Assembly: GCA_963729115.1 (NCBI GenBank)
Contig: CAVSMR010000011.1
Coordinates: 868,001 to 932,000 of the forward strand
DNA length: 64,000 bases
Origin: Actinophytocola sp963729115
Lineage (GTDB): Bacteria; Actinomycetota; Actinomycetes; Mycobacteriales; Pseudonocardiaceae
Reading direction: 5' to 3'
The notes beneath the pieces were generated by a model. The model had not been told where the DNA came from, made no database searches, and saw only the letters and a list, made by a program, of their open reading frames with translations. Shown one piece after another: positions 50,137 to 58,315 of the stretch (position 1 is the first letter of the stretch; every line of letters begins with the position of its first letter). The position numbers and the translations under genes are program-made.

Positions 50137-50159
50137 CCGGCTCGGGAGGGATCGGGGCC

Positions 50160-50663
50160 ATGGTCGAGCCAGTCGCGTCCCGTCCGTACATGCCGGGGTA
50201 CGGCACGCTGCCGGCCGGCCAGGGCACCGGCCTCCTCCCGTGGACGTGGGCGCTCGCCCGGCTGCGGGAGAGCCACGACTTCTGGATCGCGACGGTGTGG
50301 CCGGACGGCCGCCCACACCTGACGCCGGTGTGGGCGGTGTGGGACGACGGCGCGTTGTGGTTCTCCGCGAGCCCGCAGTCGCGGAAGATGCGCAACATCC
50401 GCGCCGGGTCGGCGGTCTCGGTGTCCACTGAGGACCCGGAGAACCCGGTGATCCTGGAGGGCACGGTCGAGCTGGTCACCGAGTCCGCGCCGCTGATCCG
50501 GTTCGTGGCCGTGGTCAACGTGAAATACCGGACGGAGTACCCGATCGAGTTCTTCTCGCCCGACCAGGCGGCGGTGGGGCGGGTCCGGCCGGTGCGGGCG
50601 GTCGGTTTGATGTCGAGCGACTTCGAGGGATCCCCGACGCGGTGGACGTTCCCAGCGGGCTGA
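50160..50663 (+). CDS. Pyridoxamine 5'-phosphate oxidase-like flavin-binding protein
   Basis: This 167-residue split-barrel protein has ALARLRESHDFWIATVWPDGRPHLTPVWAVWDDGALWFSASPQSRKMRNIRAGSAVSVSTEDPENPVILEGTVELV, the pattern of PNPOx-like or F420-dependent reductase-type barrels that bind FMN or F420. The C-terminal RPVRAVGLMSSDFEGSPTRWTF is typical of the group. The physiological substrate is not known. ATG at 50160 follows a GGGAGGGATCGGGG region, 23 bp after the Spo0M-like gene, so the two may be co-transcribed. Confidence 0.88.
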   Translation: MVEPVASRPYMPGYGTLPAGQGTGLLPWTWALARLRESHDFWIATVWPDGRPHLTPVWAVWDDGALWFSASPQSRKMRNIRAGSAVSVSTEDPENPVILEGTVELVTESAPLIRFVAVVNVKYRTEYPIEFFSPDQAAVGRVRPVRAVGLMSSDFEGSPTRWTFPAG

Positions 50664-50705
50664 CCAGCCTATTCTCACGGCACGAACTGTGGGAGGGAGC
50701 CGACC

Positions 50706-51299
50706 GTGGTGGTGCTGATCGTCGTGGTCGCGATCGTCGTGGTGATCGCGATCGCGTTCGTGGCCATGTACAACTCGCTGGTGCGCGCGCGGCACGCGTG
50801 GCAGAACGCGTACGCGCAGATCGACGTCCAGCTCTCCCGGCGGCACGACCTGATCCCCAACCTGGTCGAGGTCGTCAAGGCATACCTGCGCCACGAGCAG
50901 CAGACGCTCGCCGCGGTCACCTCCGCGCGCTCGGCCGCGGTCGCCGCGCGGTCGGCCGCCGCGCCCGGCGACGCGGCGGCGATGGCGAACCTGTCCGGCG
51001 CGGAGAACGCGCTCACCGGCAGCCTGGGCCGGCTGTTCCTGGTCAGCGAGAACTACCCGGAGCTCAAGGCCGACCAGAACATGCGGCAGCTCTCGGAGGA
51101 GCTGACCTCGGCGGAGAACCGGGTGGCGTTCGCGCGGCAGGCGTACAACGACGCGGTGATGGCCTACCGGAACAAGCAGGACACGTTCCCGTCGAACCTC
51201 GTCGCGTCGGCGTTCTCCTTCGCCCCGGCGGCCTACCTCGAGCTCGACGAGCCGCACAAGCGCGCGGCGCCGCGCATCGCGCTGGACTCGGGCGAATGA
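50706..51299 (+). CDS. LemA family protein
   Basis: This 197-residue membrane-anchored protein has an N-terminal helix (VVLIVVVAIVVVIAIAFVAMY, about 2-22) and the LemA coiled domain (NSLVRARHAWQNAYAQIDVQLSRRHDLIPNLVEVVKAYLRHEQQTLAAVTSARSAA ... ENYPELKADQNMRQLSEELTSAENRVAFARQAYNDAVMAYRNKQDTFPSNLVA). LemA proteins are often encoded with HtpX-type M48 proteases, and the stop codon here overlaps the M48 start (ATGA). Function is unclear. GTG start with GGGAGGGAGC upstream. Confidence 0.92.
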   Translation: MVVLIVVVAIVVVIAIAFVAMYNSLVRARHAWQNAYAQIDVQLSRRHDLIPNLVEVVKAYLRHEQQTLAAVTSARSAAVAARSAAAPGDAAAMANLSGAENALTGSLGRLFLVSENYPELKADQNMRQLSEELTSAENRVAFARQAYNDAVMAYRNKQDTFPSNLVASAFSFAPAAYLELDEPHKRAAPRIALDSGE

Positions 51300-53245
51300 A
51301 CTTCTTCCAGCGCCAGCGCGACGTCCGCCGGCTCTCCCGGCGCCTGGTCGTGCTGTTCGTCATCGCCGTGCTGGCGATCGTGGCGGTCGTCGACGTGGCC
51401 GCGGCGGTCGCGTTCGGCGCGATGAACCAGCCGGCCGAGGACCTGCTGACGCTGCTCATCTGGGTCACCGCGCTGATGATCGCCGCGATCGGCCTGACGT
51501 CCCTCGTGCGCACGAAGATGCTGCGCGCCGGGGGCGGCGGGCGGATCGCCCAGGGCCTCGGTGGCATCGCCGTCCCCGCGGACACCACCGACCCCCGGCT
51601 GCGCCGGCTCCGCAACGTCGTCGAGGAGATGGCGATCGCGTCCGGGGTGCCGGTCCCCGAGATCTACGTGCTGCCGGAGGAGAACCAGATCAACGCGTTC
51701 GCGGCCGGGTTCTCCCCCGCGGACGCGGCGATCGCGGTCACCCACGGCGCTCTCGAGCGGCTCAACCGCGACGAGCTGCAGGGCGTGATCGCGCACGAGT
51801 TCAGCCACGTCGTCAACGGCGACATGCGGCTCAACATCCGCCTCATGGGCACGCTCTTCGGCATCCTCGTCCTCGCGATCGTCGGCCGCGTGCTGCTGCA
51901 CGTGCGCGGCGGGCGCAATCCCCTGCCGATCGTCGGGCTGGCGCTGATCGTCGTGGGCTACGTCGGCGTGTTCTTCGGCCGGATGATCAAGGCGGCGGTG
52001 TCCCGGCAGCGGGAGTTCCTCGCCGACGCGTCGGCCGTGCAGTTCACCCGCCAGTCCGCCGGGCTCGCGGGCGCGCTGAAGAAGATCGGCGGGCTGGGCT
52101 CGCGGCTGCGCAACGACCGGGCCGAGGACGTCAGCCACATGCTCTTCGGCGAGGGCTTCCGGTTCGGCTCGCTGTTCGCCACCCACCCGCCGCTGGTCAA
52201 GCGGATCCAGACGCTGGAGCCGACGTTCGATCAGCGGCAGCTGGAGCAGCTCTCCCAGGGGTGGGCCCGCAACCCACCGCTGGGCCTCGCCGAGGACGAG
52301 GCGCTCGGGCTCGCCCCGGCCGCGCCCGTCCCTCCTGGCCCGGCCCGCCCGCCGCCGACGTCCACCCTGCCCGGGGCGACCGAGCGGATCCCGGCGCGGC
52401 CGGACGACGTGATCGCCTCGGTCGGGTCGGCGCCGGCACCGGAGCGGGTCGCCGGCTCGATCCTCGCGGCCATCCCCGTCCCGCTGCTCGACCGCGCCCG
52501 GCAGCCGGAAACCGTGCTGCCACTGGTGTTCGGGCTGCTGCTGACGGGCGACGCGGCGACCCGCGAGAACCAGCTCGCGGTGCTCGCCGCGCGCTACGGT
52601 CAGGGCGTCGCCGACGCCGCGGCCGGCGAGCACGTCACGCTCACCGGGCTGCACCCGGCGCTGCGGCTGCCGCTCGCGGAGCTGGCGTTCCCCGCGCTGC
52701 GCCGGCGGCCCCGGCCCGCGCAGGAGGCCGTGCTCGCGTGCATCCACGCGCTCATCCGCGCGGACGGGCACATCGACGTCTTCGAGTACTGCCTGTCCCG
52801 GCTGCTGCACCGCGAGCTGTTCGAGTCGATGCACCGCGGCTCGCCGTGGCCCGCCCGGCGCGCGCCGCGGGACGTCACGAACCGCGCGGTCGCCACGTTG
52901 CTGGCGCTGCTCGCGCAGGCCGGCTCGGCGGACCAGCACGCCGCCGGCGCCGCGTACCTCGCGGGGCTCGCGCACGTCGTGCCGGGCGAGCAGCTCCCGT
53001 TCGCCCCGCCGGCCGAGGGCGCGGTGGCGCTGGAGCGGGGCTGGCCGGTGCTGGACGCGCTCGGCGGGCCGGAGAAGGAGTTCCTCGTGGCCGGCATGGT
53101 CACGGTCGTCGGGCACGATGGGGTCATGACGGTGTCCGAGTTCGAGCTGTTGCGTACTGTCAGCGCGTTGCTGCGCTGTCCCCTGCCGCCGCCGGTCCAT
53201 GTTCGCCCCGAGCAGGTGGCGCCGGACCCCGGTCAGCGCTCGTGA
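51296..53245 (+). CDS. M48-family (HtpX-like) zinc metalloprotease with long C-terminal extension
   Basis: This 649-residue membrane protease has two N-terminal helices (LVVLFVIAVLAIVAVVDVAAAVAFGA and LTLLIWVTALMIAAIGLTSLV), then an M48 domain with zinc motif HEFSH (about 167-171), two more helices, and the third ligand region AVSRQREFLADASAVQF. Beyond about residue 300 it departs from HtpX (normally about 290 residues). A Pro-rich linker (APVPPGPARPPPTSTLPG) leads to about 270 extra residues of helical character with a TerB-like stretch (QEAVLACIHALIRADGHIDVFEYCLSRLLHRELFE) and a second one near the end (GMVTVVGHDGVMTVSEFELLRTVSALLRCPLPP). It is coupled to lemA and overlaps psuG's alternative start. 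Confidence 0.92.
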   Translation: MNFFQRQRDVRRLSRRLVVLFVIAVLAIVAVVDVAAAVAFGAMNQPAEDLLTLLIWVTALMIAAIGLTSLVRTKMLRAGGGGRIAQGLGGIAVPADTTDPRLRRLRNVVEEMAIASGVPVPEIYVLPEENQINAFAAGFSPADAAIAVTHGALERLNRDELQGVIAHEFSHVVNGDMRLNIRLMGTLFGILVLAIVGRVLLHVRGGRNPLPIVGLALIVVGYVGVFFGRMIKAAVSRQREFLADASAVQFTRQSAGLAGALKKIGGLGSRLRNDRAEDVSHMLFGEGFRFGSLFATHPPLVKRIQTLEPTFDQRQLEQLSQGWARNPPLGLAEDEALGLAPAAPVPPGPARPPPTSTLPGATERIPARPDDVIASVGSAPAPERVAGSILAAIPVPLLDRARQPETVLPLVFGLLLTGDAATRENQLAVLAARYGQGVADAAAGEHVTLTGLHPALRLPLAELAFPALRRRPRPAQEAVLACIHALIRADGHIDVFEYCLSRLLHRELFESMHRGSPWPARRAPRDVTNRAVATLLALLAQAGSADQHAAGAAYLAGLAHVVPGEQLPFAPPAEGAVALERGWPVLDALGGPEKEFLVAGMVTVVGHDGVMTVSEFELLRTVSALLRCPLPPPVHVRPEQVAPDPGQRS

Positions 53246-53268
53246 CCGGGAGAGCAATCGAGGAGAGC

Positions 53269-54180
53269 ATGCGGGTAGCCGAGGAGGTCTCCACGGCGCT
53301 CGCCGACGGCACCGCCGTGGTGGCGCTGGAGAGCACGCTGCTCGCGCACGGCCTGCCGCCCGGGCGCAACCGCAAGGTCGCGGGCGCGGTCGAGGACGCG
53401 GTCCGCGCGGCCGGCGCGGTGCCGGCGACGATCGCGGTGCTCGACGGCCGGCTGTGCGTCGGCCTCGGCGCGGCCGACCTGGACCGGGTGTGCGACCCGG
53501 AGTCGGGCCTCACCAAGCTCTCCGCCCGCGACCTCGGCCCGGCGATCGCCCTCGGCCGCGACGGCGCCACGACGATCGCGTCGACCGCGCTGATCGCGAA
53601 CGCCGCGGGCATCGCCGTGTTCGGCACCGGCGGGCTCGGCGGCGTGCACCTGCCACCGCCCGGCGCGGCGGCGTCGTGGGACGTGTCGGCGGACCTGGAC
53701 GTGCTGGGCTCGACGCCGGTCGCCGTGGTCTGCTCGGGGGTGAAGTCGGTGCTGGACATCGCGGCCACCATCGAGGTGCTGGAGACCCGCTCGGTGCCGG
53801 TCGTCGGCTACCGGACCGACTCCTTCCCGGCGTTCTACCGCCGCGAGTCGCATTTCGGCGTGCCGTGGCGGGTCGACTCACCCGGCGAGGCCGCGTCGGT
53901 CATCGCCGCGCACCGGCGGGGGCCGGGCGCCTCGGGCGTGCTGATCGCGAACCCGGTGCCGGTCGAGCACGAGCTGGACGCGGCGCTGCACGACCGGCTG
54001 CTGTCGGAGGGCATGGCGAAGGTGGCCTCGGCGGACGTGCGCGGCGGCGACGTGACCCCGGTGCTGCTCTCGCACTTCCACACGGCCAGCGAGGGCGCCT
54101 CCCTGGACACGAACGAGGCCCTGGTCCTGTCGAACGTCACCCTGGCCGCCGAGATCGCCGTCGCCCTCGCCCGGACCTGA
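53269..54180 (+). CDS. psuG: Pseudouridine-5'-phosphate glycosidase
   Basis: This enzyme cleaves pseudouridine 5'-phosphate to uracil and ribose 5-phosphate. The 303-residue protein has family motifs MRVAEEVSTALADGTAVVALESTLLAHGLPPGRNR, GAVPATIAVLDGRLCVGLG, LTKLSARDLG (catalytic Lys), TTIASTALIANAAGIAVFGTGGLGGVH, DLDVLGSTPVAVVCSGVKSVLDI (second Lys region), VGYRTDSFPAFY and IANPVP. ATG at 53269 has AGGAG directly upstream; a GTG at 53242 overlaps the protease stop (GTGA) and is an alternative. The partner kinase gene lies at 57025, separated by an ABC-2 transporter. Confidence 0.93.
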   Translation: MRVAEEVSTALADGTAVVALESTLLAHGLPPGRNRKVAGAVEDAVRAAGAVPATIAVLDGRLCVGLGAADLDRVCDPESGLTKLSARDLGPAIALGRDGATTIASTALIANAAGIAVFGTGGLGGVHLPPPGAAASWDVSADLDVLGSTPVAVVCSGVKSVLDIAATIEVLETRSVPVVGYRTDSFPAFYRRESHFGVPWRVDSPGEAASVIAAHRRGPGASGVLIANPVPVEHELDAALHDRLLSEGMAKVASADVRGGDVTPVLLSHFHTASEGASLDTNEALVLSNVTLAAEIAVALART

Positions 54181-54187
54181 CTGGACC

Positions 54188-54428
54188 GCCTCCCCGAACT
54201 TCAATGCGGTCGTCACCTCCCAGCGAAGGGCGTGGGTGGCCGGGCGGATCGTGGTCAAGTGCCGTCACGGTCCCCTGAGGTCACCGCTGACCGACGCAAC
54301 AGCCGCGACGCGAGCTTGTACGCCGAGCCCGCCTCCCCGAACTTCACTGCGGTCGTCACCTCCCACCGAGAGGCGCGAGTGGCCGGGCGGATCGTGGTCA
54401 AGTGCCGTCACGGTCCCCTGGGTCACCG
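54188..54428. repeat. Pair of ~99-bp direct repeats between convergent genes
   Basis: Copies at 54188-54286 and 54331-54428 share long exact blocks (for example GCCTCCCCGAACTTCA, then GTGGCCGGGCGGATCGTGG and the following CAAGTGCCGTCACGGTCCCCTG) with scattered differences. The spacer is 44 bp. The repeat fills most of the 277-bp gap between psuG and the convergent ABC ATPase gene. No gene, transposase or terminal inverted repeat is seen. Confidence 0.9.
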
Positions 54429-54457
54429 TTGGCCGGTCCAACGAGCCGCGTTGCGGG

Positions 54458-55405
54458 CTAACCGCGGTACAGGCGGGCGACGACGTCCTCGATCTCCGGT
54501 TCCAGTACGGACAGGTCGCGCAGCGGCACCGCCCCCGCCAGCCGCGCCACGACCTCGCCCGCGGTCGCCCCGTCGAGCGTCAGGGTCACGCGCAGCCCGT
54601 CCGCCTCGACCCGCTCCACCGACGCGCCCGGCAGCGGCACGCCCGGCCACGGCGCGTCGAGGTCGGCCACCACGCGGCGCTTGGACCGGTACGCGGCGTG
54701 CAGCTCGTCGAGCGTGCCGTCGTGCACGACGCGGCCGTGGTCGATCACGACCAGCCGGCGGCACAGCTTCTCGATGTCGGCCAGGTCGTGGGTGGTCAGC
54801 ACGATCGTGGTGTCGCCGCGGGCGTCCAGCTCCGCCAGGAACGACCGGACCGCCTGCTTCGACAGCACGTCGAGCCCGATCGTCGGCTCGTCGAGGAACA
54901 GCACCCGCGGCCCGTGCAGCAGCGCCGCGGTCAGCTCGCCGCGCATGCGCTGGCCGAGCGAGAGCTGGCGGACCGGCGTGGCCAGGAACTCGTCGAGGTC
55001 CAGCAGCGAGCGGCAGCGTCCGAGCCGGGCCGCGTGGTCGGCGGCCGGCACGCGGTAGACGTGGCGCAGCAGCTCGAACGAGTCGGCGAGCGGCAGGTCC
55101 CACCACAGCTGCGAACGCTGGCCGAACACCACGCCGATGCGCCGCGCGAGCGTCGTGCGCTGCGGCACCGGCGCGAGCCCGCACACCGACACCGTGCCGC
55201 CGCTGGGCGTGAGCACGCCGGTCAGCATCTTCAGCGTGGTGGACTTGCCCGCGCCGTTCGGTCCGATGTAGCCGACCAGCTCTCCCTCGTGGACGGTCAG
55301 GTCCACACCGTCCACAGCGGACACGACGTGCCGCTCGCGGCGCAGCCGGCCGGCCTTGCGTCGCACGGTGAAGTCCTTGCGCAGTCCCGATAGCTGAATG
55401 ATCAC
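54458..55405 (-). CDS. ABC transporter ATP-binding protein (ABC-2 type)
   Basis: This 315-residue ATPase has Walker A GPNGAGKSTTLKML (about 48-61), Q-loop GQRSQLWWDLPLADSFELL, signature LSLGQRMRGELTAALLHGP, Walker B VLFLDEPTIGLD and switch H (THD). A C-terminal extension of about 90 residues follows (KRRVVADLDAPWPGVPLPGASVERVEADGLRVTLTLDGATAGEVVARLAG). The GQR-S-QLWWDLP Q-loop context is typical of the group that pairs with two YadH/DUF990-like permeases. The GTG at 55405 overlaps the upstream permease stop (GTGA). Substrate unknown. Confidence 0.92.
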   Translation of the reverse strand: MIIQLSGLRKDFTVRRKAGRLRRERHVVSAVDGVDLTVHEGELVGYIGPNGAGKSTTLKMLTGVLTPSGGTVSVCGLAPVPQRTTLARRIGVVFGQRSQLWWDLPLADSFELLRHVYRVPAADHAARLGRCRSLLDLDEFLATPVRQLSLGQRMRGELTAALLHGPRVLFLDEPTIGLDVLSKQAVRSFLAELDARGDTTIVLTTHDLADIEKLCRRLVVIDHGRVVHDGTLDELHAAYRSKRRVVADLDAPWPGVPLPGASVERVEADGLRVTLTLDGATAGEVVARLAGAVPLRDLSVLEPEIEDVVARLYRG

Positions 55406-56196
55406 GATCCTGTGCTCCGGTAGTGACGGACGCCGGTTCGCCAGAACAACGCGGCGAGGCCGGCGGCGAGCAGGGCGGTCAGCGGCGAGCACCAGTGCAG
55501 CCAGCCCGGCACGCCGAGCGGGTCGGGCCGGCCGAGCAGCGCGAGCGCGGGGAGGTAGGCGACGAACGCGAAACCCAGCCCGTAGGCGAACACCCGGCGG
55601 AAGAACCCGCCGAACACGGTGGCCGGGTAGGTCGCGAACTCCTTGCCGCCGTAGGTGAACGCGAACGCGAGCTCGCCGGACTCGATCCACCAGAACGCGA
55701 TCGTCGCGCCCGCCACGAACAGCGCGCCGAAGAACACCGCGCCCGCCACCGGCGCGAGCACCGCGAAGGCGGCGGTCCCGGCGTGCCAGTCGACCGGTGC
55801 GGCCGCGAGCGCGATCACGTAGATCACCAGGCCCTGGACGGCGCGCCCGATCCGCCGCGGCGCGAAGTCCATCGCGAGCAACTGGCCCAGCGAGGACAGC
55901 GGCCGCACGAGCACCGCGTCGAACAGCCCGGTGCGCACGTAGAACGGCAGCCGCTCCACGTTGCCCACCGTGAGGTCGGCGAGCGGGAACGCGAACGAGG
56001 CGATGCCCACCATCAGCAGCACCTCGCGGCCGCCGAACCCGCCGAGGCTGCCGTTGACCGAGAACATCACGAACACCGTGACCACGTCGGCCATCGTGAA
56101 CAGGGTGCTGCCGATCAGGTCCATGAGGAACGAGGTGCGGTACTGGGTCTGCCCGCGCACCTGTGCGGCGACCAGCTTCAGGTACGGGTCAGCCAC
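55402..56196 (-). CDS. ABC-2 type permease
   Basis: This 264-residue membrane subunit has about six helices: YRTSFLMDLIGSTLFTMADVVTVFVMF, GREVLLMVGIASFAFPLADLTVG, FDAVLVRPLSSLGQLLAMDFAPRRIGRAVQGLVIYVIALAA, APVAGAVFFGALFVAGATIAFWWIES, KEFATYPATVFGGFFRRVFAYGLGFAFVAYLPALALLG. The RTG(L/D)FDAVL..RPL motif marks the DUF990-like (ABC-2_2) family. It overlaps the second permease by 8 bp and the ATPase start by 4. Probably exports or moves a lipid or small molecule; substrate unknown. Confidence 0.9.
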   Translation of the reverse strand: MADPYLKLVAAQVRGQTQYRTSFLMDLIGSTLFTMADVVTVFVMFSVNGSLGGFGGREVLLMVGIASFAFPLADLTVGNVERLPFYVRTGLFDAVLVRPLSSLGQLLAMDFAPRRIGRAVQGLVIYVIALAAAPVDWHAGTAAFAVLAPVAGAVFFGALFVAGATIAFWWIESGELAFAFTYGGKEFATYPATVFGGFFRRVFAYGLGFAFVAYLPALALLGRPDPLGVPGWLHWCSPLTALLAAGLAALFWRTGVRHYRSTGS

Positions 56197-57004
56197 CCTG
56201 GATCACCAGCCGTAGCAGCGCGCGCCGCTGCACCAGCCGCGCCAGTCCGGTCACGATCGCGAGCCAGGCGAGCTGCCCGGCGATCAGCACCAGCGCGTGC
56301 GCGGTCCCGCCCCGCTCCACGAGCACGTCGAGCGGCGCCTGCATGAGGGCGGGAAACGGGGTGGCGAACCACAGCACGGCGACGAGCGCGTCGGGCAGGA
56401 GCGGCAGCGGGAAGGCCAGCCCGCAGCCAGCGCTGGACGCGACCACCCACAGCTGCCGCGGGCCGCGGATGTCCAGCAGCCAGAACGCCGTGAGGTTGAC
56501 CACGTAGCGGCACACCCCGCACACGAGCACGGCCAGCAGCAGCGACACGGCGAACAGCGGGTAGGTCCACGGATGGGCCGGCAGGTAGAAGTCGAACGCG
56601 AGCAGCCCGGCGAGCACGGGCACGACGAACCGCGTCAGCATCGCGTGCCCGGCTCGCCCCAGGTCGGTGGCGAGGTAGCCGACCATCAGGTCGAGCGGGC
56701 GCAGCAGGTCGGCCGTGACGTCCCCGGTGCGCACCCGGTCGGCGAGGTCGCCGCCGCCCCAGAAGTTGACGACCGCGATCATGCCCTGGCCGACGAAGAC
56801 GAACGTGACCAGCTGGGCCCGGTCGTAGCCGGCGACCCGGCCCGCGGCGTCGGCGAGCGAGAGCAGCACGTAGCAGCGCACGAAGCCGAACACGGTGTTC
56901 GTGAACGCGCCCGCGACCGTCGCCTGGCGGTAGGTGGCGAAGCGGCGGAAGCCGGCCCCGGCGAGCGCGTACAGGAGCCGGCCGCTGGCGATCACCCTGC
57001 GCAC
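56189..57004 (-). CDS. ABC-2 type permease
   Basis: This second 271-residue permease of the same transporter is the first gene of the three-gene operon. It has about six helices (GFVRCYVLLSLADAAGRVAGYDRAQLVTFVFVGQGMIAVVNFWG, DRVRTGDVTADLLRPLDLMVGYLATDLGRAGHAMLTRFVVPVLAGLLAF, YPLFAVSLLLAVLVCGVCRYVVNLTAFWLLD, LWVVASSAGCGLAFPLPLLPDALVAVLWF). The RTGDV..DLLRPLDL motif parallels that of the other permease, confirming a paired heterodimer. It is divergent from the PfkB kinase gene, 20 bp away. Confidence 0.9.
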   Translation of the reverse strand: MRRVIASGRLLYALAGAGFRRFATYRQATVAGAFTNTVFGFVRCYVLLSLADAAGRVAGYDRAQLVTFVFVGQGMIAVVNFWGGGDLADRVRTGDVTADLLRPLDLMVGYLATDLGRAGHAMLTRFVVPVLAGLLAFDFYLPAHPWTYPLFAVSLLLAVLVCGVCRYVVNLTAFWLLDIRGPRQLWVVASSAGCGLAFPLPLLPDALVAVLWFATPFPALMQAPLDVLVERGGTAHALVLIAGQLAWLAIVTGLARLVQRRALLRLVIQGG

Positions 57005-57024
57005 GCCGTTAGCCTCCGCTTCTT

Positions 57025-57918
57025 GTGTCGAACAAGATCGTGGTAGTCGGGGACGCGGCGGTGGACGTGGTCGTCAAGCACGCCGGTCCGATCGTGCACG
57101 GCGGTGACTCCCGGGCGAGGATCTCGGTCACCGCGGGCGGGGCGGGGGCGAACACCGCGACGTGGCTCGCGTACTGCGACGTCTCGACGGTCCTCGTGGC
57201 ACGGGTGGGCGACGACGTGGCAGGGCGTCAGGCACTCGAGGAGCTAACCACCGCGGGGGTGGGTTGCGCATTCGCGATAGACCCGGCGGCCAGTACCGCC
57301 TGCGTGGTGGTGCTCGTCAACGGCGAGGGCCAGCGCAGCATGCTGCCCGACCGGGGCGCGGGCAAGCGGCTCTCCCCCGCCGACCTGGACCCGGCGCTGC
57401 TCGCGGACGCCGACCACCTGCACCTGTCCGGCTACGTGCTGCTCGACCCCTCGTCACGGGACGCCGGCCTCGCCATGATCGCGGCCGCCCGCGAGGCGGG
57501 CCTGACCACCTCGGTGGACCCGCAGTCGGCCTGGCTGATCACCGACCCGCCGGCGTTCCTCGCCGCGCTCGCCGGCGTCGACCTGCTGCTGCCGAACCTG
57601 GACGAGCTCGAGGTGCTGGCCGGCTCGCGGGAGCCCGAAGCGGCGGCGGGCCTGCTGGACGTGTTCGGCGCGGTCGCGGTCACCGCCGGGGCGGCCGGGG
57701 CGAGCTGGGTCGACCGGTCGGGGATCGTCTCGGTGCCCGCGGCGCCGGGGTCCTGCGTGGACTCGACGGGCGCGGGCGACGCGTTCGACGCGGGCCTGCT
57801 CAGCGCGTGGCTGGCGGGGAAGGCGGCGCGGGAGAGCCTGCTCGCGGGGGTCCGGCTGGGCGCGCTCGCGGTGGGTCAGGTGGGCGCGCAGCCGTCGGCG
57901 GGCGTCAGCCGTCGATGA
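57025..57918 (+). CDS. psuK: PfkB-family carbohydrate kinase, probably pseudouridine kinase
   Basis: This 297-residue ribokinase-fold kinase starts NKIVVVGDAAVDVVVKHAGPIVHGGDSRARISVTAGGAGANTATWLAYCD, with the PfkB glycine motif. The C-terminal signature CVDSTGAGDAFDAGLLSAWLAGK holds the catalytic Asp and anion hole. Because psuG is 2.8 kb away in the same orientation, the likely substrate is pseudouridine, giving the 5'-phosphate that PsuG cleaves; ribose or another nucleoside is possible. The last 14 bases overlap the convergent DUF3099 gene. Confidence 0.8.
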   Translation: MSNKIVVVGDAAVDVVVKHAGPIVHGGDSRARISVTAGGAGANTATWLAYCDVSTVLVARVGDDVAGRQALEELTTAGVGCAFAIDPAASTACVVVLVNGEGQRSMLPDRGAGKRLSPADLDPALLADADHLHLSGYVLLDPSSRDAGLAMIAAAREAGLTTSVDPQSAWLITDPPAFLAALAGVDLLLPNLDELEVLAGSREPEAAAGLLDVFGAVAVTAGAAGASWVDRSGIVSVPAAPGSCVDSTGAGDAFDAGLLSAWLAGKAARESLLAGVRLGALAVGQVGAQPSAGVSRR

Positions 57919-58237
57919 CCTTGTGGTCGGTGCTCTCGATGGCGGTGGCCGAGCGCTCGTAGCGGTTGACCTCCTCGGCCTTGAGGGGCGGCCGGTCGTT
58001 CGCGATGAGCACGGCGATCCACGGCAGGGGCACCGACAGCAGGACGAACCCGAGGGCGAGCCACCAGGTGTCGTGGAAGATGCCGGCGAGCACCAGGCAG
58101 GGCACGCGCATCAGCATCATGGTGAGGTACTTGCGTTTCCGGGCCGCGTATTCCTCTTCGTACGACGGCGCGGCCTCGGTGATGAGAACCGGGGTGTCGT
58201 CTCGCTCGGCTTTCACGACACCACCTCCTGCACCCAT
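57905..58237 (-). CDS. DUF3099 membrane protein
   Basis: This 110-residue protein reads PVLITEAAPSYEEEYAARKRKYLTMMLMRVPCLVLAGIFHDTWWLALGFVLLSVPLPWIAVLIANDRPPLKAEEVNRYERS. It has two hydrophobic segments and the family's acidic start. It is conserved in actinobacteria, often near sigB; function is not known. ATG at 58237 follows a GGAG; an earlier ATG at 58267 is possible. Its 3' end overlaps psuK by 14 bp. Confidence 0.88.
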   Translation of the reverse strand: MGAGGGVVKAERDDTPVLITEAAPSYEEEYAARKRKYLTMMLMRVPCLVLAGIFHDTWWLALGFVLLSVPLPWIAVLIANDRPPLKAEEVNRYERSATAIESTDHKVIDG

Positions 58238-58315
58238 GCTGCCACTCCGCGGAGCCGATTGCGCCATCCGGGTGGACTATCCCGACAAGGGGTGGAAAGC
58301 CGGTATGAAGGTCAC

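Noticed and set aside
54232..55393. Long + strand frames over the ABC ATPase gene, one starting in the 99-bp repeat
   Set aside because: Antisense of a gene with intact Walker and signature motifs; repeat-derived starts are coincidental.
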